The translations under genes and the position numbers were made by a program. From NCBI GenBank assembly GCA_963932185.1, contig OZ010678.1, positions 29,960,566 to 30,024,565 of the forward strand: DNA of 64,000 bases. Reading direction: 5' to 3'. Source of the stretch: Troglohyphantes excavatus. Lineage: Eukaryota; Arthropoda; Arachnida; Araneae; Linyphiidae. Below the pieces are notes generated by a model. That model did not search any database. It worked only from the letters and a program-made list of their open reading frames with translations, and was not told the origin of the DNA. Positions 43,916 to 56,590 of the stretch are shown here, piece by piece (position 1 is the first letter of the stretch; each line of letters starts with the position of its first letter).

Positions 43916-45109
43916 TATACATCTGTGCCAAAAAAATTAACTCAGTGAGAGCAATTACGTCCCACTAGAGCTGCACAATGAACTTATGTTAAAGGGAATG
44001 ACAGTAGTGTATATATTTTAACTATGGTTAGTACAAAAGAAAAGAATTTTGCAAGAATGGTTTTAGAAAAATATATTTTATGTGACCAACTCCAGCATAT
44101 AATTTCGCAATATAACTCTATGAGGAATCATCCTATGGGGGTAAATAACATACCATCGTGTACAGGAAGGTAGACCAGATTAATAAGTAAAGCTTTTTTT
44201 ACCTTTTGACATGTGTACTAAGGGTATAAAAAATGACAGTCTGGGGTTCTATGAAAATAATGTTTATAACAATATACGTTTAAATTACAATTTATATAAC
44301 GGAAATCAGTCTCAGTGGATGAAAAAAAAGTAATTAATATGAAAGCTGATACTTTGAAAAAGAACCTTGGGAACCAAAACCTTGTATTACGGTTAATTAA
44401 ACTTTTTATAAAAGTAATGTGTTCTTTAAATGTTTTTCACATCATACGTAAAATTATTATTTTAAGAGGGAAAATATCATATCGTTATGACTAGAAGGAG
44501 GGATCTCACCTTGATCACAATTGGATGCATTAGAATTGCTTACTGTTTAGGAATATGATGTAAAAGTTACTCTATCGCACTGTTTGTTGTGCTGGGCTTG
44601 ATAAGAGCAGATTTGGGGTTGGTATGTAAGATAATGGATCTATTACTTGTTCTAATACGTGTTGAATAAGGGAATTTGTCTTAGATGTTGCTGTTTTAGG
44701 GGTGTTTTATAATTGGTTGTTTGATTGAACGATACAGTGCAGCTATACAAAGGGGTTTATTTATACGCTTGGTACAAGTACACATTTTTTCTTATGTCAT
44801 AAAATTACACTATAACAAAACGCATAGGTGGATGGTAGAAATGAAGTAGCACCATACAAGGGGAATTATTAGGGCTGGCTGATTAAATTTTCAAAGACTA
44901 AGAGGCAACAAGTTCCCATATGAGTACAATTGAGGGTGAATGTGTAGAATTTGGCGACATCAAGTATCCACAAGGGGACAATTTGAGAGGTGTATTCGTA
45001 AAATTGGCGACATAAAGTACCCATAGGGAGACGTTTGTAGGCGTATACATAAAATTGGGGTGAAAGCGGGGTTTATAGTTGTACATTAGACAAGAATAAA
45101 TGTAAAATG

Positions 45110-45785
45110 AAAAAGTTTAAGTTTGAAATAAATTATAAAAAGAATAAATGTTAAAAAAAAAAGTTAAAATACAATTTAAAAAGCAAAATGTAAAAAAAAA
45201 AAAAAAAGTTTAAAAAGAAAAATGTAAAAATAAAAAAAAGTTTAAGTGTGAATTAAAAACTAAAAGGTTAAGTAAGAAAAAAAAATAACTAAAAGTGAAA
45301 AAAAAATTTTAAAAGTGAAAAAAAATATATATATATTTATATAAAAAATATTTGAAAAAAGTTTAAGTGTGAAATAAATTATAAAACTAATAAATGTAAA
45401 ATAAAAAGTTTACGTGTGAAATAGATTATAAAAAGTATAAATGTAAAAAAATAAATAAAAAGTTTAAGTGAAAAATATAATGTAAAGATAAAAAAGTTAA
45501 AAAACAGTAACTGTAAAATAAAAAAAAAGTTTGTATAAAATGAACTTTTAAAAGAAAAATGAAAAAAAAAGTAAAAACAATATATAAAAAAAAAGTTTTA
45601 AGTGTAAAAATAAAATTAAAAAAAAAAAAATTAAAAAAAAAAAAGACAAATGTAAAAAAGAAAAACGTAAAAAAAAATTTAAAATTTAAAAAAAAAAATT
45701 TACAAACGAAAAATATGAAAAAAAAAAGAAACGTTAAAAGAAAATTGCTAAATGTAAAAAAGAAATGTGTTAAATGTAAAAGATT
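45110..45785 (+). repeat. A-rich tract 1, left arm (mirror T-rich tract about 51,150-51,830)
   Basis: Repeated AAAAAGTTTAAGTGTGAAAT and AAATGTAAAA words, almost no C on this strand. Long Lys- or Phe-rich open frames (45,426-45,876 and 51,071-51,515) are by-products of this composition. Confidence 0.85.
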
Positions 45786-47935
45786 AACCATCATAAGTTT
45801 TTTACCCGAATCGACCCAAAGCCATATGGTGTTACGGAACGTACTAGCCCCATATAGGCACAGATGCCCGTGGTGAGTTCTGTGAATGGTCTACCCACTA
45901 ATCAAACGACAAGTACCACAATTACATTAAATAATTAGCAACAAAAAAAAAGCAGGAAATACTACTATAGATATAAAAAATATTAACAAAGTATCGAAAA
46001 TAGAACCAAAGGTAACTAATAAATCTGTATAGAATGAGTGTCTATAAATGTATAAGAGAAACCAATGTATATATTTCTACTAAAATGTTGACACATATAC
46101 TAAATTTTTAACAAATTAAGTCAAATATTTGCGAAATAGAGAAAATAATACATACTTTTTAAAATTGTATCAAATAGTCTATGAATGGATAAAAAAAAAT
46201 ATCATGACATGTATTAAAAAAAAAAATTAAAATAATGGACTTACGTGTAACACATTAAGTTAAGAAATTTATACTTATCAAAGAAAGTAACGTAAGTCAT
46301 ATAAAAAAAAAAAACCTGTAGTTAAGTACAATTGTTAATTGAATATGCTACAAAATATTGTCAAATTACACCATTTTTAGTGATAGGACAAGCAAACTTG
46401 TTAAAATGTCATATAATTATCAAAAATATTATACAAAGTACGAATTTAAAAAAAAAAAAAGTAAATGCAAAAAGAAAAAAAAGTTTAAGTGTAAAATAAA
46501 ATGTAAAAAAAATAAATGTAAAAAATAAAAAAAAAGTTTAATAAAAAAAAAGTTAAAAAATAATAAAAAAAAAATTTAAGTGTAAAATACAATTTAAAAA
46601 AAAATGTAAAAAGAAAAAAGTTTAATAAAAATTACATGTAAAAAGAAAAAAGTAAAAAAAAAAATAAAAGAAAAAAAGTTAAAAAAGAAAAAAAAAAGTT
46701 AAAAAATAAATAAAAAGTTAAAAAAGAAAAAAAGTTAAAAAAGAAAAAAAAAAGTTTAAAAAGAAAAAAAAAGTTTAAAAAGAAAAAAAAAGTTTAAAAA
46801 GAAGAAGAAAAATTAAAAAAGAAAAAAAAATTAAAAAAGAAAAAAAAATTAAAAAAAAAAAAAATTTAAAAAAAAGAAAAAAAATTAAAAAAAAAAAAAG
46901 TTAAAAAAGAAAAAAAAAAAAGAAAAAAAAAAAGTTTTAAAAAAAATAGTTAAAGTGTAAAATACAATTTAAAAAAAAAAATGAAAACATAAAAAATTAA
47001 AAAAAAAATGTAAGTGTAAAATTACATTTTAAAAGAAAATGTGAAAATAGAAAAAAAAGTAAAAAGAAAATTGCTAAAAGTAAAAAAAAAATAAAGGTGT
47101 AAAATGTTAAATAAAAAGACCTTAAGTGTAAAAAATAGAAGAAAAAAGTTTAAGTGTAAAATATTACTCATCATAAGCTTTTTACTCGTATCCACCCAAA
47201 GTTATATGGCGTTACGGAGCGTACTAGCCCCATATAGGCGCAGATTCCTTGGTGAGTTCTGTGAATGGTCTACCCACTAATCAAACGATAAGTACAATAA
47301 TTATATTAAAATATTAGCAAAAAAAAAAAGCAGAAAATACTAATATAGATATAAAAAATATTATCAAAGTATAGAAAATAGAACCAAGAATAACTAATAA
47401 ATCTGTATACAATGGGTGTCTATAAATGTATAAGAGAAACCAATGTTTATATCTCTACTAAAATGTTGACACATATACTAAATGTTTAATAAATTAACTC
47501 ATATATTTGCGAAATAGAAAAAATGGTACATACTTTTTAAAATTGTATCAAATAGTCTATGAATGGATAAAAAAAAAATTGTATATATAATTTTTAATTG
47601 TATCTATAAATGGATAAAAAAAAATCATGACATGTATTAAAATAATGGACTTACGCGTGACAGTTTAAGTTAAAAAATTTATATTTACCATAAGTTATTA
47701 TAAAAAAAAAACTGTAATTAAGTATAATTGTTAATTGAATATGCTACAAAATATTGCCAAGTTATTCCATGGTAGTGATTTAACAACCAAACACTTTGTC
47801 TTTAAAGATTACGATAACGCAGTTTTAGAAACTAACATAGGGGCAAATGTGTATAATTATCATAAAATACTTCACATTACTGTTAAAATGTCATATAATT
47901 ATCAAATATATTATACAAAGTAAGAAAAATATTAC
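45786..47935 (+). repeat. Internal direct duplication A1/A2 in left arm around A-rich tract 2 (mirror 48,995-51,145)
   Basis: Unit A1 (45,786-46,450) and unit A2 (about 47,160-47,935) both run from CATCATAAG.TTTTTAC through GGAGCGTACTAGCCCCATAT-like text, GAATGGTCTACCCACTAATC, GTATAAGAGAAACCAATGT, to TGTCATATAATTATCAAA. They are about 90 percent alike by eye. Between them is 0.7 kb of extreme A/G/T low complexity. A 62-codon frame in A2 is present in both arms but shows no known domain. Confidence 0.75.
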
Positions 47936-48460
47936 TTAATATGTTAAAATATTACCAATAGTACATGCCCAACAGATCAAAATGACCTTCAGCACCCTAC
48001 GACACATGAAAACTTACGGAGATTAACAGCAATCTTGCCTCAAAAAATAAAACCAATAGTGTGCTGCTAAGGATAAAATGTCAAGTACACACCCAGTGTA
48101 GGAGATATATACAAATAATATTGTTGAATTATTAACAAAGTGATTTCATTAATACTAAAATAAGGTCTTTGTTACAATAATATATATATATATGGAAATT
48201 AAGTTCTTATTAGTGAAATTTATGTAATATTTTTAGACTGCTTTGTTCAATTTATAATATGTAGGTAGAATTTTTACATAAAAAACCCCTTTGTGTTTAT
48301 CAAAAATATTTCACAAATTAAGAAGAAGAATACCTAAGGAAGGTCTTTGCACATGATTATAGTACAAAACCATGTGGATTTACATCAATTTTACCAGGAA
48401 CAAGGGGGTCAGTATACGGCTATGAGTCAAATAGTCAATTTTTCACCACATTCAGGCATT

Positions 48461-48469
48461 TGTGTTATT
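48461..48469. other. Centre (spacer) of the giant palindrome
   Basis: TGTGTTATT between ACCACATTCAGGCATT and AATGCCTGAATGTGGT. Arms pair perfectly for many bases on both sides of it. Confidence 0.85.
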
Positions 48470-51400
48470 AATGCCTGAATGTGGTTTTAAAATTGACTAT
48501 TTGACTCATAGCCGTATACTGACCCCCTTGTTCCTGGTAAAATTGATGTAAATCCACATGGTTTTGTACTATAATCATGTGCAAAGACCTTCCTTAGGTA
48601 TTCTTCTTCTTAATTTGTGAAATATTTTTGATAAACACAAAGGGGTTTTTTATGTAAAAATTCTACCTACATATTATAAATTGAACAAAGCAGTCTAAAA
48701 ATATTACATAAATTTCACTAATAAGAACTTAATTTCCATATATATATATATTATTGTAACAAAGACCTTATTTTAGTATTAATGAAATCACTTTGTTAAT
48801 AATTCAACAATATTATTTGTATATATCTCCTACACTGGGTGTGTACTTGACATTTTATCCTTAGCAGCACACTATTGGTTTTATTTTTTGAGGCAAGATT
48901 GCTGTTAATCTCCGTAAGTTTTCATGTGTCGTAGGGTGCTGAAGGTCATTTTGATCTGTTGGGCATGTACTATTGGTAATATTTTAACATATTAAGTAAT
49001 ATTTTTCTTACTTTGTATAATATATTTGATAATTATATGACATTTTAACAGTAATGTGAAGTATTTTATGATAATTATACACATTTGCCCCTATGTTAGT
49101 TTCTAAAACTGCGTTATCGTAATCTTTAAAGACAAAGTGTTTGGTTGTTAAATCACTACCATGGAATAACTTGGCAATATTTTGTAGCATATTCAATTAA
49201 CAATTATACTTAATTACAGTTTTTTTTTTATAATAACTTATGGTAAATATAAATTTTTTAACTTAAACTGTCACGCGTAAGTCCATTATTTTAATACATG
49301 TCATGATTTTTTTTTATCCATTTATAGATACAATTAAAAATTATATATACAATTTTTTTTTTATCCATTCATAGACTATTTGATACAATTTTAAAAAGTA
49401 TGTACCATTTTTTCTATTTCGCAAATATATGAGTTAATTTATTAAACATTTAGTATATGTGTCAACATTTTAGTAGAAATATAAACATTGGTTTCTCTTA
49501 TACATTTATAGACACCCATTGTATACAGATTTATTAGTTATTCTTGGTTCTATTTTCTATACTTTGATAATATTTTTTATATCTATATTAGTATTTTCTG
49601 CTTTTTTTTTTTGCTAATATTTTAATATAATTATTGTACTTATCGTTTGATTAGTGGGTAGACCATTCACAGAACTCACCAAGGAATCTGCGCCTATATG
49701 GGGCTAGTACGCTCCGTAACGCCATATAACTTTGGGTGGATACGAGTAAAAAGCTTATGATGAGTAATATTTTACACTTAAACTTTTTTCTTCTATTTTT
49801 TACACTTAAGGTCTTTTTATTTAACATTTTACACCTTTATTTTTTTTTTACTTTTAGCAATTTTCTTTTTACTTTTTTTTCTATTTTCACATTTTCTTTT
49901 AAAATGTAATTTTACACTTACATTTTTTTTTTAATTTTTTATGTTTTCATTTTTTTTTTTAAATTGTATTTTACACTTTAACTATTTTTTTTAAAACTTT
50001 TTTTTTTCTTTTTTCTTTTCTTTTTTAACTTTTTTTTTTTTAATTTTTTTTTTTTTTTTAAATTTTTTTTTTTTTTAAATTTTTTTTTCTTTTTTAATTT
50101 TTTTTTCTTTTTTAATTTTTTTTCTTCTTTTTAAACTTTTTTTTTCTTTTTAAACTTTTTTTTTCTTTTTAAACTTTTTTTTTTCTTTTTTAACTTTTTT
50201 TCTTTTTTAACTTTTTATTTATTTTTTAACTTTTTTTTTTCTTTTTTAACTTTTTTTCTTTTATTTTTTTTTTTACTTTTTTCTTTTTACATGTAATTTT
50301 TATTAAACTTTTTTCTTTTTACATTTTTTTTTAAATTGTATTTTACACTTAAATTTTTTTTTTATTATTTTTTAACTTTTTTTTTATTAAACTTTTTTTT
50401 TATTTTTTACATTTATTTTTTTTACATTTTATTTTACACTTAAACTTTTTTTTCTTTTTGCATTTACTTTTTTTTTTTTTAAATTCGTACTTTGTATAAT
50501 ATTTTTGATAATTATATGACATTTTAACAAGTTTGCTTGTCCTATCACTAAAAATGGTGTAATTTGACAATATTTTGTAGCATATTCAATTAACAATTGT
50601 ACTTAACTACAGGTTTTTTTTTTTTATATGACTTACGTTACTTTCTTTGATAAGTATAAATTTCTTAACTTAATGTGTTACACGTAAGTCCATTATTTTA
50701 ATTTTTTTTTTTAATACATGTCATGATATTTTTTTTTATCCATTCATAGACTATTTGATACAATTTTAAAAAGTATGTATTATTTTCTCTATTTCGCAAA
50801 TATTTGACTTAATTTGTTAAAAATTTAGTATATGTGTCAACATTTTAGTAGAAATATATACATTGGTTTCTCTTATACATTTATAGACACTCATTCTATA
50901 CAGATTTATTAGTTACCTTTGGTTCTATTTTCGATACTTTGTTAATATTTTTTATATCTATAGTAGTATTTCCTGCTTTTTTTTTGTTGCTAATTATTTA
51001 ATGTAATTGTGGTACTTGTCGTTTGATTAGTGGGTAGACCATTCACAGAACTCACCACGGGCATCTGTGCCTATATGGGGCTAGTACGTTCCGTAACACC
51101 GTATGGCTTTGGGTAAAAAACGATTGTCGATTCGGGTAAAAAACTTATGATGGTTAATCTTTTACATTTAACACATTTCTTTTTTACATTTAGCAATTTT
51201 CTTTTAACGTTTCTTTTTTTTTTCATATTTTTCGTTTGTAATTTTTTTTTTTTAAATTTTAAATTTTTTTTTACGTTTTTCTTTTTTACATTTGTCTTTT
51301 TTTTTTTTAATTTTTTTTTTTTTAATTTTATTTTTACACTTAAAACTTTTTTTTTATATATTGTTTTTACTTTTTTTTTCATTTTTCTTTTAAAAGTTCA

Positions 51401-54076
51401 TTTTATACAAACTTTTTTTTTATTTTACAGTTACTGTTTTTTAACTTTTTTATCTTTACATTATATTTTTCACTTAAACTTTTTATTTATTTTTTTACAT
51501 TTATACTTTTTATAATCTATTTCACACGTAAACTTTTTATTTTACATTTATTAGTTTTATAATTTATTTCACACTTAAACTTTTTTCAAATATTTTTTAT
51601 ATAAATATATATATATTTTTTTTCACTTTTAAAATTTTTTTTTCACTTTTAGTTATTTTTTTTTCTTACTTAACCTTTTAGTTTTTAATTCACACTTAAA
51701 CTTTTTTTTATTTTTACATTTTTCTTTTTAAACTTTTTTTTTTTTTTTTACATTTTGCTTTTTAAATTGTATTTTAACTTTTTTTTTTAACATTTATTCT
51801 TTTTATAATTTATTTCAAACTTAAACTTTTTCATTTTACATTTATTCTTGTCTAATGTACAACTATAAACCCCGCTTTCACCCCAATTTTATGTATACGC
51901 CTACAAACGTCTCCCTATGGGTACTTTATGTCGCCAATTTTACGAATACACCTCTCAAATTGTCCCCTTGTGGATACTTGATGTCGCCAAATTCTACACA
52001 TTCACCCTCAATTGTACTCATATGGGAACTTGTTGCCTCTTAGTCTTTGAAAATTTAATCAGCCAGCCCTAATAATTCCCCTTGTATGGTGCTACTTCAT
52101 TTCTACCATCCACCTATGCGTTTTGTTATAGTGTAATTTTATGACATAAGAAAAAATGTGTACTTGTACCAAGCGTATAAATAAACCCCTTTGTATAGCT
52201 GCACTGTATCGTTCAATCAAACAACCAATTATAAAACACCCCTAAAACAGCAACATCTAAGACAAATTCCCTTATTCAACACGTATTAGAACAAGTAATA
52301 GATCCATTATCTTACATACCAACCCCAAATCTGCTCTTATCAAGCCCAGCACAACAAACAGTGCGATAGAGTAACTTTTACATCATATTCCTAAACAGTA
52401 AGCAATTCTAATGCATCCAATTGTGATCAAGGTGAGATCCCTCCTTCTAGTCATAACGATATGATATTTTCCCTCTTAAAATAATAATTTTACGTATGAT
52501 GTGAAAAACATTTAAAGAACACATTACTTTTATAAAAAGTTTAATTAACCGTAATACAAGGTTTTGGTTCCCAAGGTTCTTTTTCAAAGTATCAGCTTTC
52601 ATATTAATTACTTTTTTTTCATCCACTGAGACTGATTTCCGTTATATAAATTGTAATTTAAACGTATATTGTTATAAACATTATTTTCATAGAACCCCAG
52701 ACTGTCATTTTTTATACCCTTAGTACACATGTCAAAAGGTAAAAAAAGCTTTACTTATTAATCTGGTCTACCTTCCTGTACACGATGGTATGTTATTTAC
52801 CCCCATAGGATGATTCCTCATAGAGTTATATTGCGAAATTATATGCTGGAGTTGGTCACATAAAATATATTTTTCTAAAACCATTCTTGCAAAATTCTTT
52901 TCTTTTGTACTAACCATAGTTAAAATATATACACTACTGTCATTCCCTTTAACATAAGTTCATTGTGCAGCTCTAGTGGGACGTAATTGCTCTCACTGAG
53001 TTAATTTTTTTGGCACAGATGTATACGTAAATAAAATATATGTAAAATATAAATGAGTAATAAAATATAAATAAATATTAAAATATGTATGAAATATATG
53101 AATAATAAAATATATATAAATATTAAAATATATATAAAATATAAATGAATAATAAAATATAGAAGTTAAAATATAAATGAATAATAAAATATAGAAGTTA
53201 AAATATAAATGAATAATAAAATATAGAAGTTAAAATATAATTAAATATTAAAAATAAATGTAAAAATATAAATAATAAAATACAAATAAATATCAAAATA
53301 TAAATAAATATTAAAATATAATAAATATTAAAATAAGAATATTAGTTTAATTCTATCATATTTTATTTACTTTCACAGTTTTTTCACATTACTTTCACAG
53401 CTCACAGTTTTTTCAACAACCAACCATTCCTAACATTATACCTATGATGTCACAACCCACAGCTTATAATTAAAAATGTGTAGATGCTGTGCGTCGCAAA
53501 TTTCCACCAATACCCAAATAAAAACGCAAAATAACAAAAAAGCAACTTTCATGTCACATGACACTCCATAGACATCACTTACTGACACCTGATTGGTTCT
53601 TCATGATGTCATTCTTAAACAAGCATATGATTGGTCCGTTCCCCTACATGCAGCGTTGTCTTGCGGTTACAAGCAGAACTAGTAAAACCTTCCCCCACCT
53701 GCGTGTGACGTCACTTACTGACACCTGATTGGTTGTTCATGAGGTCATCCTCACACAAGAACCTGATTGGTCCGTTCCCGTACATACACGTTGAGACACG
53801 GTGGGACATGCCCATCGGCAGCGCTGCGATGAGTCATCGACACCTGTTCCCATGTCCCCTGCATGTGACGTCACTTACTGACACCTAATTGGTTGAGGTC
53901 ATCTCCATTAGGCCACGCCCCCTCGGCTTGACAGACGAGATCCGCCCTGATCCTCACAGAGCACCGCCAAAAATCCACAGCAGCACCGCCGTACTCCGCA
54001 GAAATCCTCAATTATTCCTCACAGCACCTCGTATTCCTCATTATTCCTCGGCTTCGTAGCGGCCTTTTTACACTAC

Positions 54077-54084
54077 TCATGAGA
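54077..54084. repeat. Right 8-bp flank TCATGAGA of the giant palindrome
   Basis: Identical to 42,847-42,854 and in direct orientation. Confidence 0.7.
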
Positions 54085-54164
54085 ATAAAGACGTGATTCA
54101 GTTATTTTGCCAGTAACATTTATTTCAATGCGTGTGAAACCGCGGGTAACAGCTAGTGTATTAC

Positions 54165-55290
54165 TAAAAACTAGGAGGCTCCGCCCCTTGCTCCGCTGAC
54201 GCTCCGCTCTTAACTGTAACTGCTGGAAGGCTCAAAACTTGTTTCCCCTGTGGCGCGTTGAAGCCAATGAGGAAGCAGCCATACAGTACACCAATTTTTT
54301 TTAAGTGATTTAGTGGTGTTTTTAATACTATAGCATTGTAGAAATATTAAATTTATATAAATGTTATATTTCGTTCCTACAGAATTTATTTTTATATTGC
54401 AAAAAAAAAAAAAAAACAGTTTTGGCTGTTGCTTTTTAACCACTTGTATTTGCAAATGACTTTCTATTTAAGTAGCAGATTGCATTTAAAATGGGTTTCA
54501 AAAGATAATAGAGAAAAAATCAGCCAAAAACAGTACATATCGGCTTATTTTAACATGAGAAATATACGAAACATTACGGCATCGATGAAAGAGGAATGCA
54601 GTTGTTACCCCTTCAATAGACTTCAAGTCAAAAAAATTTCTTGCCCAATCCAGAACTTGCAGTTAGAGATCAAAGCTCACGATCGATGAGTAGGAAAAAG
54701 TATCGCGCATATTTCTTCTTTGGCGACAAATAGTGGATGCTCAACGGAAATCGATCCTTTTCTCCAAGATTGTTGGCAATGAAAATTATATTTATCTTGG
54801 AAAGTGGTTTTTGTCAGTTAACCCCACTGAACTCTAACGGCTGGAAGGCTCAAACCTTGTTTCCTCTATGGGCTCGTTGAAGCCAATTGAAAGCAGCCAT
54901 GCTGTGCCCCAATATTTTTTTCAAAGTGATTTAGTGGTGTTTTTTATTACCATAGCATTGTAGAAATATTAAATGTATATAAATACTAAATTTTCTTCTT
55001 ATAGAATTAATTTTTATATTGCCAAACAAATAGTTTTTGCTCTTGCTTTTTATCTACTTCGACTTGCAAATGACTTTCTATTTTAATCTGCATTTAAAAT
55101 GGGTGTAAAAAGAAAATAGAAAAAAACTCAGCCAAAAGCAATACGGCTTATTTTAACATGAAAAACATACGAAATATTGCGGTGGAAAAGACAATGGGTC
55201 ACATCATGGCTGCCTCTACATCGGCTTCAAGTCAACACAATGTCTTGCCCTATCCAGAAGTTACAGTTAGAGATCAGTGGTTAATCCCTT
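54165..55290 (+). repeat. Tandem duplication of about 0.61 kb after a GC-rich opening
   Basis: Opens with CTAGGAGGCTCCGCCCCTTG as at 27,656. The blocks at about 54,220-54,700 and 54,835-55,290 share CTGGAAGGCTCAAA.CTTGTT, GTTGAAGCCAAT, AAGTGATTTAGTGGTGTTTT, GACTTTCTATTT and GCTTATTTTAACATGA. Open frames of 61-86 codons occur in both but have no known similarity. Confidence 0.7.
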
Positions 55291-55319
55291 CTTTCAATTG
55301 CCCCTTCAATCAATTATTA

Positions 55320-56135
55320 GAGCCCCAGTTGCCCAGTTGGTAAGGCGTTCAGCTACTAATCAGAGGATTGGTGGTTCAAATCCGTGAAATGGACTTGACA
55401 TAGAAAAGCTCGTCATCTGACCATGGTTCTAAAATAACGAGGTGCATGTATGAATGTGTGTGTGAATGTGTATGTGTTCCCGGGTCTTTCCTTCGAGATT
55501 GACCCCGAACCGTCGCCAATAGCCCACTGTGCAGCTCTAGTGCGACGTTAATTAACAAAACCAAACCAACATAGAAAAGTAAAAAAGTAGTGATCTTGCG
55601 ATGGGAGGGTTGCCAGCTTCGATACAAAATTACTAGAAAGTCGACCAGAATATCCAACAAATTATACTGGCGTGTATACGGGACTGGTGCACAAAACATC
55701 TGATCGGGGTCCAAAGTCCCGACGTCTATTGAAGGCGTTGGATGCCAGTTCAGGTGTTTCCTCGTCATCTGACCATGGTTCTAAAATAACGAGGTACATG
55801 TATGAATGTGTGTGTGAATGTGTTCCCCGGTCTTTCCTTCGAGATTGACCCCGAACCGTCGCCAATTGCCCACTGTGCAGCTCTAGTGCGACGTTAATTA
55901 ACAAACCAACCAACCAACTGATCGGGGTCCAAAGTCCCGACGTCTATTGAAGGCGTTGGGTGCCAGTTCAGGTGTTTCCTCGTCATCTGACAATTGGTTT
56001 TCTAATATAACGAGGTGTATGTATGAATGTGTGTGTGAATGTGTATGTGTTCCCGGGTCTTTCCTTCGAGATAGACCCCGAACCGTCGCCAATTGCCCAC
56101 TGTGCAGCTCTAGTGCGACGTTATTTAACAAAATG
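55320..56135 (+). mobile_element. Cluster of SINE pieces (one head, three tails)
   Basis: A SINE head (AGCCCCAGTTGCCCAGTTGG...) at 55,320 is joined directly to a tail region; two further body-tail segments follow (about 55,570-55,910 and 55,915-56,135), each ending in CTCTAGTGCGACGTTA. It ends about 50 bp from OAT exon 1. Frames of 74-130 codons here are SINE sequence on the reverse strand. Confidence 0.8.
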
Positions 56136-56183
56136 AAACCAAAAATCAATCAATTAGCCATCACTGTGAGCTATTATTCTTAC

Positions 56184-56385
56184 CCTTAGCCTTGTGGAGG
56201 ACAACGGGCAGCGGGTGGTAGTTGTGAGCCCCGTACTTGCCCTCCCTGTCCATGCAGGCCTGCGATGTGAGGTGGTAAATGGGCGCCGTGGCCTTGTCCT
56301 TCCTGAGTGGGATCACGGACATTGATCTATGCGCACTCTTTAGAGCAGCCTGCAGAGTGCTCTTCAAGTGCAATGGATTCATCAT
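56184..56385 (-). CDS. OAT: Ornithine aminotransferase (OAT) exon 1: start codon and mitochondrial presequence
   Basis: OAT is a mitochondrial-matrix PLP enzyme that transfers the delta-amino group of ornithine to 2-oxoglutarate, giving glutamate semialdehyde (then P5C) and glutamate. Exon 1 codes residues 1-67. MMNPLHLKSTLQAALKSAHR is a basic, amphipathic, acid-free leader typical of mitochondrial import; the enzyme proper begins around YGAHNYHPLPVVLHKAKG. Donor AAGG|GTAAGA joins exon 2 in phase. The eight exons (202, 225, 224, 176, 79, 114, 139 and 161 bp) total 1,320 bp, 439 aa plus stop, with all motifs intact, so the gene looks functional. A second ATG follows the first. An acceptor-like TTCTAG 12 bp upstream suggests a non-coding first exon further out. 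Confidence 0.95.
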
Positions 56386-56396
56386 GATTGGTCAGT

Positions 56397-56402
56397 GCTA
56401 GA
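56397..56402 (-). promoter_or_regulatory. Possible splice acceptor just upstream of the OAT start codon
   Basis: On the minus strand ...CTCGTTCTAG|CACTGACCAATC precedes the ATG by 12 bases. A transposon end begins 31 bp from the ATG, so a spliced 5' UTR exon beyond it is more likely than a promoter squeezed in between. The pyrimidine tract is weak. Confidence 0.35.
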
Positions 56403-56590
56403 ACGAGATGTATATACACTGTTAAAAATAGCCACTCAAAAAAAATAATTAAAATGAACTTATTTTTGAGTACATTCGATGCTTATCGTGGCTCCGAATA
56501 CATAAGTTTCAATTGTGTAAATGACATGTACTCAAAAATGAGTACATGTCATTTACAAAATTGAAATTTATGTATTCGGAGCAATGATAA

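Larger units (their letters stand above)
42855..54076. mobile_element. Giant fold-back element: 11.2-kb near-perfect palindrome
   Basis: Left arm 42,855-48,460 and right arm 48,470-54,076 are reverse complements, separated by the 9-bp spacer TGTGTTATT. Outer ends are GTAGTGTAAAAAGGCCGC and its complement. Order from each end inward: GAGGAATAATG repeats, a block of CCAAT/CRE-like repeats, a TATTTTATTATTCAT minisatellite, a SINE-tail scrap, a tandem TTGGCGACAT block, A-rich tract, unit A1, A-rich tract, unit A2, centre. The arms differ slightly: near 51,120 the right arm has about 13 extra bp relative to 45,815, plus single-base and homopolymer changes. No convincing protein gene. Located in OAT intron 1. 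It could be a non-autonomous transposon of unknown class or an inverted duplication; an assembly error is possible. Confidence 0.82.

Noticed and set aside
45426..45876. Open frames of 105-122 codons rich in Phe or Lys, mirrored at 51,071-51,515
   Set aside because: They are translations of A-rich/T-rich low-complexity DNA on both strands at once, with no domain and no codon structure.
47735..47923. 62-codon ORF repeated at 49,008-49,196
   Set aside because: Identical because the arms are palindromic. No similarity recognised, short, and the related unit A1 has lost the frame, so it is not under evident protein constraint.
55376..56149. Several 74-130-codon ORFs around ALELHSGLLATVRG and SRRKDPGTH
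   Set aside because: They are the reverse strand of SINE copies, and the same peptide appears wherever the SINE does (21.5, 41.7 kb).
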